Source of the DNA: Shimia abyssi
GTDB taxonomy: Bacteria; Pseudomonadota; Alphaproteobacteria; Rhodobacterales; Rhodobacteraceae
Assembly: GCF_003014475.1 (NCBI RefSeq)
Contig: NZ_PYGJ01000003.1
Location: 186,001-250,000 of the forward strand
DNA: 64,000 nucleotides
Direction: 5' to 3'
Positions 19,040 through 26,888 of this stretch are shown piece after piece. The notes beneath the pieces were generated by a model. The model did no database searches. It was given only the letters and a program-made list of their open reading frames with translations, and was not told the DNA's origin. A program made the translations under genes and the position numbers. The stretch's first letter is position 1. Each line of letters opens with the position of its first letter.

Positions 19040-19204
19040 TCACTCGTGGTCTGAAAGTACACCTGCATCAAAGTCGTGTGGTACCGAAAATGTCACTGAT
19101 GCATCAACCGTTGCCGGAGCGATTTGCGCAGTCATCACAAGACACATAGTGGCTGCACTGAGGATCAGCGTGCTTGTGCGGGTGAGAGATTTTTGCGTTT
19201 TCAT
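19040..19204 (-). CDS. Putative small secreted protein (54 aa)
   Basis: A short minus-strand frame between mltG and the GTA cluster. The ATG at 19204 gives MKTQKSLTRTSTLILSAATM, a good signal peptide with cleavage likely after APATVDA or nearby, leaving about 20 mature residues (SVTFSVPHDFDAGVLSDHE). A purine-rich GAGAAAGAGAAG precedes the start. I recognise no family. It could be a remnant of a longer secreted protein or a chance frame; the signal peptide and ribosome-binding site favour a real gene. Confidence 0.45.
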   Translation of the reverse strand: MKTQKSLTRTSTLILSAATMCLVMTAQIAPATVDASVTFSVPHDFDAGVLSDHE

Positions 19205-19340
19205 CTTCTCTTTCTCGTCCAACGTGTGGACAAATTGCGCGAGAAATCTGACAAAATTATGGCGATGCATTCTAAACCACATTTTTGGGCATTTCTGAAT
19301 GTCCGATCTATGCATTAATCGTTTGATAATATTAAAAAAA

Positions 19341-19369
19341 TTGACATTTGGGGCGTTGCTGTGTATAAT
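19341..19369 (+). promoter_or_regulatory. Perfect consensus sigma-70 promoter upstream of the GTA cluster
   Basis: TTGACA (19341-19346) and TATAAT (19364-19369) match the consensus at every base with the optimal 17-bp spacer. An AT-rich stretch (ATAATATTAAAAAAA) just upstream could act as an UP element. Transcription should start near 19376. The first GTA gene begins at 19481, but a terminator-like hairpin lies in between. Confidence 0.85.
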
Positions 19370-19375
19370 CCATGG

Positions 19376-19431
19376 CACGCTGGTAGACGTGTGAAACGGT
19401 CCCCGGGATTTGTCCCGTGGGCCGGTTTTTA
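19376..19431 (+). ncRNA. Putative small RNA or attenuated leader before the GTA genes
   Basis: This is the segment expected to be transcribed from the consensus promoter at 19341 up to the hairpin ending at 19424 and its T-run at 19426-19430. It would make an RNA of about 55 nt. It contains no plausible open reading frame. It could be a stand-alone small RNA or the leader of the GTA transcript held back by attenuation. The evidence is purely positional and structural. Confidence 0.45.
19397..19430 (+). terminator. Terminator-like hairpin between promoter and gp1
   Basis: Positions 19397-19408 and 19413-19424 form a 12-bp stem with one mismatch (C19403-T19418) and one G-U pair, a TTTG loop, and then GTTTTT. 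It is a good intrinsic terminator, located 50 bases before the first GTA gene. Confidence 0.75.
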
Positions 19432-19480
19432 TGTTGCTCGTGCGGAGGGGTGAACCGCGCATGAGAGGCAATGAGCATAT

Positions 19481-19816
19481 ATGACCTTACAATCCCCGCC
19501 AGAGGGCGCTTCGGATTTATATCGGCATGTTGGCGAGCTTCGCCAATCTTTGAAAGATATGACGCGAACGTTGGGACGGCTGAAAGGCGGCTGTCCGGCG
19601 CGCACATCATTTGAGATTGGAGATATTCGCCGTTTGCTGGAGGAAACCCGGACGTGCATTCGATTGGCGATAGAGATGGAGAAGCGCTTTGAAATTCGTA
19701 AGCAAGAGGAAGGTGGTGGAATTGGCCCTGCCATCAACCTTAATGAGGCACGGGCTTCGATCGGGTGCCGATTGGATCGCCTCAGAGCCTGCCGAGGTAC
19801 AAACGGAATTTCTTGA
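19481..19816 (+). CDS. GTA gp1, small terminase-like protein
   Basis: 111-aa protein at the position of orfg1 of the Rhodobacter capsulatus gene transfer agent, proposed as the small terminase subunit that helps the large subunit engage DNA. It has a helical central part (residues about 12-75) with LKDMTRTLGRLKG and IRRLLEETRTCIRLAIEMEKRFEIRK, fitting a helical oligomer. The ATG at 19481 is one of three nearby; it is preferred for the GAGAGG about 15 bases upstream, but the start is uncertain. It overlaps gp2. Confidence 0.8.
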   Translation: MTLQSPPEGASDLYRHVGELRQSLKDMTRTLGRLKGGCPARTSFEIGDIRRLLEETRTCIRLAIEMEKRFEIRKQEEGGGIGPAINLNEARASIGCRLDRLRACRGTNGIS

Positions 19817-21098
19817 GGCATTGTCGGAGGGAGAGCTTGTTGCTCTCCCTTTTTTATTCGACTTCTGGGCGTTGCCACATCAGGTGCCGCCCGAAGGGAA
19901 CTGGAAGACGTGGGTGATCCTGGGTGGACGCGGCGCGGGCAAAACGCGCGCTGGGTCGGAATGGGTGCGCACGAAAGTGGAAGGGTCTGGACCCTTGGAT
20001 GTGGGGAGCGCCAGCCGTGTCGCGCTGGTTGGGGAAACCATCGACCAAGTGCGCGAAGTAATGGTGTTTGGTGACAGCGGGATTATTGCGTGTTCGCCGC
20101 CTGACCGAGTGCCGGTTTGGGAGGCCGGGCGCAAGCGGCTGGTTTGGCCAAATGGGGCCATCGCGCAAGCGTTTTCGGCGCACGACCCTGAGGGGCTGCG
20201 TGGCCCACAGTTTGATGCGGCCTGGGTGGACGAGCTGGCAAAGTGGCGAAATGCGCAAGAGACGTGGGACATGTTGCAGTTTGGTTTACGGCTTGGTGAG
20301 CATCCGCAGCAATGCGTGACAACAACACCGCGAAATGTTGCGGTGCTGAAGGATCTATTGAAACGAGAGAGCACGGTGCAGACAAGTGCGCCAACAGAAG
20401 CAAACCGGGCTTATCTGGCGGACAGCTTTCTGGAGGAAGTACGTGTCCGATATGAAGGGACTCAGCTGGGGCGACAAGAACTGGATGGTGTTCTTTTGGA
20501 CGAACCCGAAGGCGCGCTGTGGTCGCGCAAGGCGATTGATGCGGGGCGGTTGAAGAAAGCACCTGAATTGGATCGGATCGTCGTGGCGGTTGATCCGCCT
20601 GTCACAGGGCATTCAGGCTCCGATGAATGCGGCATCGTGGTGGTTGGCGCGAATACGTCGGGTGCGGTCAAGGACTGGCGGGCGGTGGTGCTTGACGATG
20701 CCTCGGTTCGGGCAGTGAGCCCTGACGGATGGGCCCGCGTGGCCATTGCCGCTATGGAAAGCTGGGGCGCAGATAAATTGGTTGCTGAAGTCAACCAAGG
20801 TGGCGATTTGGTTCAGTCTGTAATCAGGCAAGTCGACCCTTTGGTTCCCTACAAGGCTGTGCGCGCATCGCGAGGTAAAATCGCGCGGGCGGAACCTGTG
20901 GCTGCATTGTACGAGCAGGGGCGTGTGCAGCATTTGACGGGTCTTGATACCTTAGAAGATCAGATGTGCGCCATGTCACAGCAGGGGTTTCAGGGATCGG
21001 GCAGCCCGGACCGGGTGGATGCGCTGGTTTGGGCGCTGACTGAACTGATCGAGGAACCGTCTGCTAAATGGCGCCGACCTCAGTTTCGTTCACTCTGA
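19716..21098 (+). CDS. GTA gp2, large terminase subunit
   Basis: About 460-aa DNA-packaging motor ATPase and nuclease of the GTA. Walker A GGRGAGKT lies at residues 70-77 and the Walker B segment AAWVDE ends at about residue 173. The C-terminal nuclease domain has acidic motifs in VVAVDPPVTG, AEVNQGGD and PDRVDALVWAL. The GTG at 19716 is preceded by AGAGGAAG; TTG 19689 or ATG 19743 are alternatives. It overlaps gp1 by about 100 bp. The reading frame is intact. Confidence 0.93.
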   Translation: MELALPSTLMRHGLRSGADWIASEPAEVQTEFLEALSEGELVALPFLFDFWALPHQVPPEGNWKTWVILGGRGAGKTRAGSEWVRTKVEGSGPLDVGSASRVALVGETIDQVREVMVFGDSGIIACSPPDRVPVWEAGRKRLVWPNGAIAQAFSAHDPEGLRGPQFDAAWVDELAKWRNAQETWDMLQFGLRLGEHPQQCVTTTPRNVAVLKDLLKRESTVQTSAPTEANRAYLADSFLEEVRVRYEGTQLGRQELDGVLLDEPEGALWSRKAIDAGRLKKAPELDRIVVAVDPPVTGHSGSDECGIVVVGANTSGAVKDWRAVVLDDASVRAVSPDGWARVAIAAMESWGADKLVAEVNQGGDLVQSVIRQVDPLVPYKAVRASRGKIARAEPVAALYEQGRVQHLTGLDTLEDQMCAMSQQGFQGSGSPDRVDALVWALTELIEEPSAKWRRPQFRSL

Positions 21099-21239
21099 TT
21101 GCTGCGCAACGGGCACAGAGCGGTGCCGTCGGCGCGTTTTAAGACCTATCTGCGATAACTTTTCTTGTCCAAAGCGGACAGAGGATTTGGGTGCGGTACC
21201 AAAAGGCGGCGCATCGAAAAAGCTTAGGAGCGTCAGACG

Positions 21240-21287
21240 ATGGTATTTGATTTCTTTCGGCGGGGGGCCGCAGACGTGCCCGAGTAA
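21240..21287 (+). pseudogene. Original 5' end of the GTA portal gene, ended by TAA
   Basis: ATG at 21240 has a good ribosome-binding site (TAGGAG at 21224-21229) and encodes MVFDFFRRGAADVPE, which matches the usual start of GTA portal proteins. Codon 16 is TAA (21285-21287). The same frame then continues without another stop through KASATGPVVAWQGAG into the long portal frame. This is a nonsense mutation and not a frameshift. Confidence 0.85.
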
Positions 21288-21335
21288 AAAGCAAGCGCAA
21301 CCGGGCCGGTTGTCGCATGGCAGGGCGCAGGGCGT

Positions 21336-22421
21336 GTGGCATGGAGCCCACGCGATACTGTGTCTCTTACGCGGACAGGTTTTTCGGGCAATCCCGTAGG
21401 CTATCGTTCGGTGAAACTTATTGCAGAAGCTGCGGCGGCGCTGCCGCTGGTGCTTCAAGATAAAATGCAGCGCTTTGAGAGCCATCCGATTTTGGGCCTG
21501 GTGAATGCACCTAACGCAGCGCAAGGGCGGGCCGAGCTGTATGAAGCGCTTTTTGGTCAGTTGTTGTTATCAGGAGATGCATACGTCGAGGCGGTCGGGG
21601 CGGAAAACGGTGTGCCACTGGAATTGCATGTGCTGCGGTCAGACCGGATGAGTGTTGTTCCGGGTGCGGATGGGTGGCCGGTTGCCTATGAATATGCAGT
21701 AGGCGGGCGAAAACACCGGTTTGACGCGAGCGGGTTGTCACCGGTTTGCCATATCAAGAATTTCCACCCCCAAGATGATCATTATGGGTTTTCGCCAATG
21801 CAAGCGGCGGCGATGGCATTGGATGTGCATAACAGTGCATCGCGCTGGTCCAAGGCGCTGTTGGACAACGCGGCGCGTCCATCAGGAGCAATTGTTTACA
21901 AGGGGGCTGAAGGGCAGGGCAGTCTGAGCAGCGACCAGTATGATCGGTTGGTCAATGAGATGGAGAGCCATCATCAAGGCGCGCGCAATGCAGGGAGACC
22001 TATGCTGCTTGAAGGCGGATTGGATTGGAAGCCAATGGGGTTTAGCCCCAGCGACATGGAATTTCAGAAAACCAAAGAGTCCGCAGCACGTGAAATTGCG
22101 TTGGCGTTTGGAGTGCCTCCGATGCTTTTGGGCATCCAGGGTGATGCGACCTATGCCAATTACCAAGAGGCGAACCGCGCATTCTACCGATTGACGGTCT
22201 TGCCGCTGGCGACGCGGGTTTCAGCCACTGTTGGGCACTGGCTTTCGACACTGACAGGTGAAGAAGTGTCGCTGAAACCCGATCTGGATCAGGTGCCTGC
22301 CTTGTCGGCTGAACGTGACGCGCAATGGGCGCGTGTCGCGCGGGCGGATTTTCTGACTGTCGAAGAGAAGCGTGCGCTATTGGGACTTCCGGCGCAAGCA
22401 GATGGGGACCTTGATGAGTGA
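21336..22421 (+). CDS. GTA gp3, portal protein (5'-truncated by a nonsense codon)
   Basis: HK97-family portal protein that forms the ring through which DNA enters the capsid. From the GTG at 21336 it is 361 aa; the intact gene (21240-22421) would give 393 aa with codon 16 as TAA. The frame downstream of the TAA keeps portal motifs, for example SPRDTVSLTRTGFSGNPVG, KLIAEAAAALPLVL and LAFGVPPMLLGIQGDATYANYQEANRAF. The GTG has only weak upstream purines, so reinitiation would be poor. If translated, the protein lacks about 32 N-terminal residues. I judge the gene functionally damaged but cannot prove it. Confidence 0.85.
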   Translation: MAWSPRDTVSLTRTGFSGNPVGYRSVKLIAEAAAALPLVLQDKMQRFESHPILGLVNAPNAAQGRAELYEALFGQLLLSGDAYVEAVGAENGVPLELHVLRSDRMSVVPGADGWPVAYEYAVGGRKHRFDASGLSPVCHIKNFHPQDDHYGFSPMQAAAMALDVHNSASRWSKALLDNAARPSGAIVYKGAEGQGSLSSDQYDRLVNEMESHHQGARNAGRPMLLEGGLDWKPMGFSPSDMEFQKTKESAAREIALAFGVPPMLLGIQGDATYANYQEANRAFYRLTVLPLATRVSATVGHWLSTLTGEEVSLKPDLDQVPALSAERDAQWARVARADFLTVEEKRALLGLPAQADGDLDE

Positions 22422-22641
22422 GCAACGCTATGGGTTTGAACAATTCGACTGCGCGCCTGCGCTGAGGTTGGAGGCACATGAGCGCGTGGCGAAATTGCAG
22501 TTTGATGGCCTTAACCGAAGGCTCGACAAGATAGAAGAGCTGATTGAGCGACTGGAGAAGCGATTGTGGCTGACGGTGTATGGAGTGGTTGGAGTGATCC
22601 TTGCGCAAGCGTTTCAATCGTTGCTGAGTGCTGCGCCGTAA
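22414..22641 (+). CDS. GTA gp3.5-like small membrane protein
   Basis: 75-aa protein in the position of orfg3.5. It has a charged helical N-terminal part (ERVAKLQFDGLNRRLDKIEELIERLEKRLW, probably a coiled coil) followed by one membrane helix near the C-terminus (LTVYGVVGVILAQAFQSLL). Its ATG overlaps the end of the portal gene. Its role in GTA assembly is not known. Confidence 0.75.
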   Translation: MSEQRYGFEQFDCAPALRLEAHERVAKLQFDGLNRRLDKIEELIERLEKRLWLTVYGVVGVILAQAFQSLLSAAP

Positions 22642-22663
22642 GTGAGATGTGAAAGGGATGCTG

Positions 22664-23221
22664 ATGGAAAGTGAATATGAGCTTGAGCGCAAGTTCGCGC
22701 GGTTTGGCGACGGGTTGAGTGTTGCGGATGGTGCGGTGATCGAGGGCTATGCCTCTTTGTTTGGGCAAGTTGATCAGGGCGGTGACGTGGTGCAAAAAGG
22801 CGCATACGCGGCGTCGCTCAAGGCGCTGGCGGCGGCGGGGCGGCAGGTGAAGATGCTGTGGCAGCACGATCCGGCCCAACCGATTGGCATCTGGGACGAG
22901 GCCCACGAAGATGAAACTGGCCTTTGGGTCAAGGGGCGTTTGCTTGACGATGTGGCCAAAGGCCGTGAGGCGGCAAGCCTGATTGAGGCGGGCGCAATTG
23001 ACGGGTTGTCGATCGGCTATCGCACGGTCAAGGCGACAAAGACTGACAGGGGCCAGCGGCTCTTAACCGAACTGGAGCTGTGGGAAGTGTCATTGGTGAC
23101 GTTTCCGATGTTGCCCAGTGCGCGGGTGGCGGCAAAGGGGGAAACCTCGGAAAACGACGTTGCCCTGCGTGAATTGGCGGCGGCCTTTGAGGGCGCCCGT
23201 CGCGAGCTGACGCGAGAGTAG
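22664..23221 (+). CDS. GTA gp4, HK97-type prohead protease
   Basis: 185-aa protease that matures the GTA capsid. ATG 22664 is chosen because AAAGGG lies 6-8 bases upstream; an ATG two codons earlier is also possible. His68 in MLWQHDPAQPIG and Ser116 in AIDGLSIGYR fit the herpesvirus-type His-Ser protease pair of this family. Placed between the portal and capsid genes as expected. The frame is intact. Confidence 0.92.
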   Translation: MESEYELERKFARFGDGLSVADGAVIEGYASLFGQVDQGGDVVQKGAYAASLKALAAAGRQVKMLWQHDPAQPIGIWDEAHEDETGLWVKGRLLDDVAKGREAASLIEAGAIDGLSIGYRTVKATKTDRGQRLLTELELWEVSLVTFPMLPSARVAAKGETSENDVALRELAAAFEGARRELTRE

Positions 23222-23252
23222 CGTCAGCAACACCTCTAACAAGGATTTTTAG

Positions 23253-24434
23253 ATGAGTACGACCGAGATGAAGGCTCGGGCCGGAGAAGGTTTGTCTCCG
23301 GTGGCCGAGGTGAAGTCCGCCGTGGCGGGTTTCATGAATGACTTCAAAGACTTCTCACACGACATTGATGACCGCTTGAAGAAACAGGACGAACGAATGA
23401 CCATGATTGAACGCAAATCTCTGACCGCAGCACGACCCGTTTTGGCAGCTGCGACCGATTTTGACGCCCCTCACCAGAAGGCTTTCAATGCCTATCTGCG
23501 ATCGGGTGAAGACGATGGCCTGCGTGGGCTTGAGTTGGATGGCAAGTCGATGTCGACTGCTGTGAACAGTGACGGCGGCTATCTGGTGGACCCGCAAACC
23601 GCTGACAGTGTTAAGAACGTTTTGAATACCACCGCTTCGATCCGGGCGATTGCCAATGTGGTCAATGTCGAGGCTGGCTCGTTTGACGTGCTGATCGACT
23701 CGAGCGAGGCCGGCGCCGGTTGGGCTGACGAGACTTCGGGCACAACCGAAACAGGTACGCCCAATATTGAGCGCATCACCATTCCGCTGCATGAGCTGTC
23801 AGCGCTGCCCAAAGCGTCGCAACGCCTGTTGGATGACCGTGCGTTTGATATCGAGGCATGGTTGGCTGGTCGTATCGCGGACAAGTTTGCGCGAGCAGAA
23901 GCAGCGGCCTTTATCAATGGCGATGGTGCTGACAAGCCAACCGGTTTTTTGAATCATGCGACCGTCGATAACGACGTTTGGGCTTGGGGTAATATTGGCT
24001 ATGTGCCAACCGGTGTGGATGGTGACTTCAATGGCGGTGATGCCATAATTGATCTGGTTTATGTGCTGGGTGCCCAGTACCGCGCGAACGGCACATTTGT
24101 GATGAACTCCAAAACAGCCGGCGCGGTGCGCAAGCTTAAGGACGCTGATGGCCGTTTCCTGTGGTCCGACGGTCTGGCAGCTGGTGAACCTGCACGACTG
24201 CTGGGCTATCCGGTGCTGATCGCCGAAGATATGCCCGACATCGCGTCTGGTGCGGATGCAATTGCCTTTGGTTATTTTAACGCCGGGTACACCGTGGCCG
24301 AACGCCCAGATCTGCGCGTGTTGCGCGACCCGTTCAGCGCGAAACCGCATGTTCTTTTCTATGCCACTAAACGCATTGGCGGTGACGTGAGCGACTTCGC
24401 TGCGATCAAGCTGCTGCGCTTCTCGGCTTCCTAA
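23253..24434 (+). CDS. GTA gp5, HK97-type major capsid protein
   Basis: 393-aa capsid protein. The first ~105 residues are a charged helical propeptide/delta region (MNDFKDFSHDIDDRLKKQDERMTMIERK) that is cut off by gp4 in the family. The mature HK97 fold follows, with the typical GGYLVDPQTADSVKN start and AFINGDGADKPTGFL in the middle, and ends with FYATKRIGGDVSDFAAIKLLRF. The frame is intact. Two hairpins follow directly. Confidence 0.94.
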   Translation: MSTTEMKARAGEGLSPVAEVKSAVAGFMNDFKDFSHDIDDRLKKQDERMTMIERKSLTAARPVLAAATDFDAPHQKAFNAYLRSGEDDGLRGLELDGKSMSTAVNSDGGYLVDPQTADSVKNVLNTTASIRAIANVVNVEAGSFDVLIDSSEAGAGWADETSGTTETGTPNIERITIPLHELSALPKASQRLLDDRAFDIEAWLAGRIADKFARAEAAAFINGDGADKPTGFLNHATVDNDVWAWGNIGYVPTGVDGDFNGGDAIIDLVYVLGAQYRANGTFVMNSKTAGAVRKLKDADGRFLWSDGLAAGEPARLLGYPVLIAEDMPDIASGADAIAFGYFNAGYTVAERPDLRVLRDPFSAKPHVLFYATKRIGGDVSDFAAIKLLRFSAS

Positions 24435-24468
24435 AGCCGAGTTGGCGAGGGCGGAGAATCCGCCTTCG
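24423..24468 (+). repeat. Tandem hairpins at the end of the capsid gene
   Basis: Hairpin 1 pairs TCGGCTT (24423-24429) with AAGCCGA (24434-24440), spanning the capsid stop codon. Hairpin 2 pairs CGAGGGCGGA (24446-24455) with TCCGCCTTCG (24459-24468), one G-U pair, loop GAA. Neither has a T-run. They may stabilise the capsid mRNA or lower expression of the genes after it. Confidence 0.6.
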
Positions 24469-24561
24469 TTCGGGCGCGCGCCGGAAACCTTACGTTGTCC
24501 AGCCGTTCCCCTCCGTTCGAGCGACGTGAGGGCGCGCGCCCAGTTTTTGTTGGAGGGTGAA

Positions 24562-25176
24562 ATGCGGAGTTTTTCCATGATGTTAGTCGAAGAGACCTCG
24601 GTGTCGCCGTCGGCTCTGCCGGTTGATGAATTCAAAGCCCACCTTAGAATGGGCAGCGGATTTGCCGATGAAAGCCTTCAGGACAGCGTTCTGGAAAGCT
24701 TTTTGCTGGCAGCGATGAGTGCAACTGAAGCCCGCACCGGGAAGGTGCTGATTGAGCGCTGTTTTGCGTGTTCGCTCGCGGGTTGGCGCGGCGGCGCTGC
24801 GCAGGGATTGCCAGTTGCACCGGTCAACGCAGTCACAAGTGTAACTCTGAGCGATAGCGAGGGCGGAACCGTTACTGTCTCGCCTAGTGCTTACTATTTG
24901 GTAGCTGATGCACAGCGTCCAGTGCTGAAGAGCAAAGGATCTTGTTTGCCGGCGGTGCCGACAGACGGTTCTGTCACGGTGCGGTTCGTCGGAGGGTATG
25001 GCGCGTCGTGGTCTGATGTGCCCTCAGATCTGCAACAGGCCGTCTTGCTGCTTGCCGCGCATTATTACGAGTGCCGGCACGAGACATCGCTCAAGAGCGG
25101 GTGCATGCCGTTTGGCGTCACAAGTTTGCTGGAACGGTATCGGCCCGTGCGTCTTCACATGGGGGGCGGTGTCTAA
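24562..25176 (+). CDS. GTA gp6, head-tail adaptor protein
   Basis: 204-aa protein of the phage connector family (phiE125 gp8-like), which binds under the portal. ATG 24562 is preceded by TTGGAGGG; the open frame upstream has no support. The helical N-terminus (VDEFKAHLRMGSGFADESLQD, then LLAAMSATEARTGKVLIER) is typical of this family. It overlaps gp7 by one base (TAATG). Confidence 0.87.
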   Translation: MRSFSMMLVEETSVSPSALPVDEFKAHLRMGSGFADESLQDSVLESFLLAAMSATEARTGKVLIERCFACSLAGWRGGAAQGLPVAPVNAVTSVTLSDSEGGTVTVSPSAYYLVADAQRPVLKSKGSCLPAVPTDGSVTVRFVGGYGASWSDVPSDLQQAVLLLAAHYYECRHETSLKSGCMPFGVTSLLERYRPVRLHMGGGV

Positions 25177-25511
25177 TGGGCGTGCATCTATCACGGCAAT
25201 TGGTTCTGGAACAGCGCGAGACAGTGCCGGACGGCATGGGCGGAAGTTCAGAAAGCTGGAGCGCACTTGGCACGCTTTGGGCCGGGGTCGAAGGGCGCAG
25301 CGGGCGCGTGCGCCGAGTGGGTGACACGGAAATGGCCTCGGTCGGATTTAGGATCACGGTTCGCGGCGCCCCTTATGGCGCTCCGTCGCGACCGGTAGCT
25401 GGTCAGCGATTTCGCGAAGGGCAACGGGTCTTTCGAATTGACGCTGTGAGCGAGGCTGACCCGCAAGGGCGCTATTTGATCTGTTTTGCGAAGGAGGAAT
25501 TGGCCGCATGA
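25176..25511 (+). CDS. GTA gp7, head closure protein
   Basis: 111-aa protein of the phage head-tail joining family. It is mostly beta (LVLEQRETVPDGMGGSSESW, then ITVRGAPYGAPSRPVAGQRF, and a final RIDAVSEADPQGRYLICFAKEE), as expected for a stopper that closes the filled head. Its start overlaps the gp6 stop and its end overlaps the gp8 start (ATGA). Confidence 0.85.
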   Translation: MGVHLSRQLVLEQRETVPDGMGGSSESWSALGTLWAGVEGRSGRVRRVGDTEMASVGFRITVRGAPYGAPSRPVAGQRFREGQRVFRIDAVSEADPQGRYLICFAKEELAA

Positions 25512-25924
25512 GTTATGGAATGGCGGATGTCTTGCAGGCGGCGGTTTATCAAACGTTGATTGCAGACCTGACATTGGACGGGATCGTGTCCGGTGCGATT
25601 TACGATGAAGTCCCAAGCGGGACTGTGCCGACGACATATGTCACGTTGGGAACTGAAATGGCATTGGACCGTTCCGATGCAACCGGCGATGGGGCTGAAC
25701 ACCGGTTCACGGTGTCAGTTGTCTCCGGTGCCAGTGGGTTTTCACTAGCCAAGCAGGCGGCAGCCGCAGTGAGCGATGCGCTGCATCGTGCTGACCTGTC
25801 CCTATCACGTGGGCAACTGATTTTTCTGAATTTCGATCGGGCAAAAGCCAAGCGCGACACCGCGAACAGCTTGCGGCGTATCGATCTGAGTTTCCGCGCG
25901 CGCGTGGAAGACGACCAACTGTAA
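25508..25924 (+). CDS. GTA gp8, tail terminator (DUF3168)
   Basis: 138-aa protein of the DUF3168 family, which in tailed phages ends the tail tube and joins it to the head. It shows the LQAAVYQTLIADL N-terminal helix and the TYVTLGTEMALD strand typical of the family. ATGA overlap with gp7. The frame is intact. Confidence 0.85.
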   Translation: MSYGMADVLQAAVYQTLIADLTLDGIVSGAIYDEVPSGTVPTTYVTLGTEMALDRSDATGDGAEHRFTVSVVSGASGFSLAKQAAAAVSDALHRADLSLSRGQLIFLNFDRAKAKRDTANSLRRIDLSFRARVEDDQL

Positions 25925-25940
25925 CCATTGGAGACACACT

Positions 25941-26354
25941 ATGAGTGCTCAAAACGGAAAAGACTTGTTGATCAAAGTGGATCTGACCGGCGACGGGCAG
26001 TTCGAAACAATTGCGGGACTGCGCGCAACACGGGTCAGCTTTAACGCCGAAAGTGTCGATGTAACGTCGCTGGAGAGCCAGGGAGGATGGCGTGAGTTGT
26101 TGAGTGGTGCCGGTGTGAAATCAGCTGGCATTTCGGGGTCTGGGGTTTTTAAGGATGCCAGTACCGACGAGCGCACCCGTCAGATTTTCTTTGACGGTGA
26201 AACGCCAGACTTCCAAGTCATTATTCCCGACTTCGGCGTCGTAGAAGGGCCGTTTCAAGTGTCATCCATCGAGTATTCAGGCACGCATAATGGCGAAGCA
26301 ACCTATGAGCTTGCCATGGCGTCGGCGGGTGCACTGACGTTTTCGGTGCTCTGA
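25941..26354 (+). CDS. GTA gp9, major tail tube protein
   Basis: 137-aa tail tube protein of the TP901-1 major tail type. It begins MSAQNGKDLLIKVDLTGDGQFETIAGLRA and includes the SVDVTSLESQGGWRELLSGAG segment and a GEATYELAMASAG C-terminus, all common in GTA tail proteins. Ribosome-binding site GGAGA is upstream. The frame is intact. Confidence 0.9.
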   Translation: MSAQNGKDLLIKVDLTGDGQFETIAGLRATRVSFNAESVDVTSLESQGGWRELLSGAGVKSAGISGSGVFKDASTDERTRQIFFDGETPDFQVIIPDFGVVEGPFQVSSIEYSGTHNGEATYELAMASAGALTFSVL

Positions 26355-26355
26355 T

Positions 26356-26682
26356 ATGGCTAATCCATTCGCAGGTGAGGTGGAACTGGTGATCGACGGC
26401 GAGGTGCGCGTGCTCAAGCTGACGCTCGGAGCGCTTGCTGAACTGGAGGCCGGGCTGTCGAGTGGCACGTTGGTTGAGCTGGTCGAGCGATTTGAAGGTG
26501 GCGCGTTTTCTTCGCGAGACGTGCTTGCCCTGATCGTTGCCGGGTTGCGCGGTGGTGGCTGGAATGGTCGCTCGCGGGATCTGATGACGGCTGAGATTGA
26601 AGGCGGCGCCATGCAGGCAGCGCGCGTCGCCGCGCAATTGTTGGCCAAGGCATTTATTACACCGGAGAGTGAGGCGGTTTGA
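26356..26682 (+). CDS. GTA gp10, tail assembly protein
   Basis: 108-aa protein at the orfg10 position, belonging to the GTA-specific tail assembly (gpG-like) family. It begins MANPFAGEVELVIDGEVRVLKLTLGALAELE, typical of this family, with a helical C-terminal half. It starts two bases after the gp9 stop and overlaps gp10.1. In phages the matching pair makes a chaperone for the tape measure. Confidence 0.82.
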   Translation: MANPFAGEVELVIDGEVRVLKLTLGALAELEAGLSSGTLVELVERFEGGAFSSRDVLALIVAGLRGGGWNGRSRDLMTAEIEGGAMQAARVAAQLLAKAFITPESEAV

Positions 26683-26888
26683 GTGCGTTTGATTGGCCGG
26701 CGTTGATGAAAGTCGCGTTTCAGGGTTTGCGCATGGAACCAACCCGGTTCTGGGCACTGACACCAGCAGAGTTTGCAATGATGTTAGGGCGTTCTGGCGC
26801 CCTGACACCCCTGACCCGATCCGGGTTGGACAAATTGTTGGATGCCTATCCCGACACAGATTTGGGGAACGAACATGACAGAGATTGA
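26679..26888 (+). CDS. GTA gp10.1, small tail assembly chaperone
   Basis: 69-aa protein starting with TTG at 26679 (TTGA overlap with gp10). The motif FDWPALMKVAFQGLRMEPTRFWALTPAEF is characteristic of the GTA tail assembly chaperone (TAC) family. It overlaps gp11 by 14 bases. The frame is intact. Confidence 0.83.
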   Translation: MSAFDWPALMKVAFQGLRMEPTRFWALTPAEFAMMLGRSGALTPLTRSGLDKLLDAYPDTDLGNEHDRD

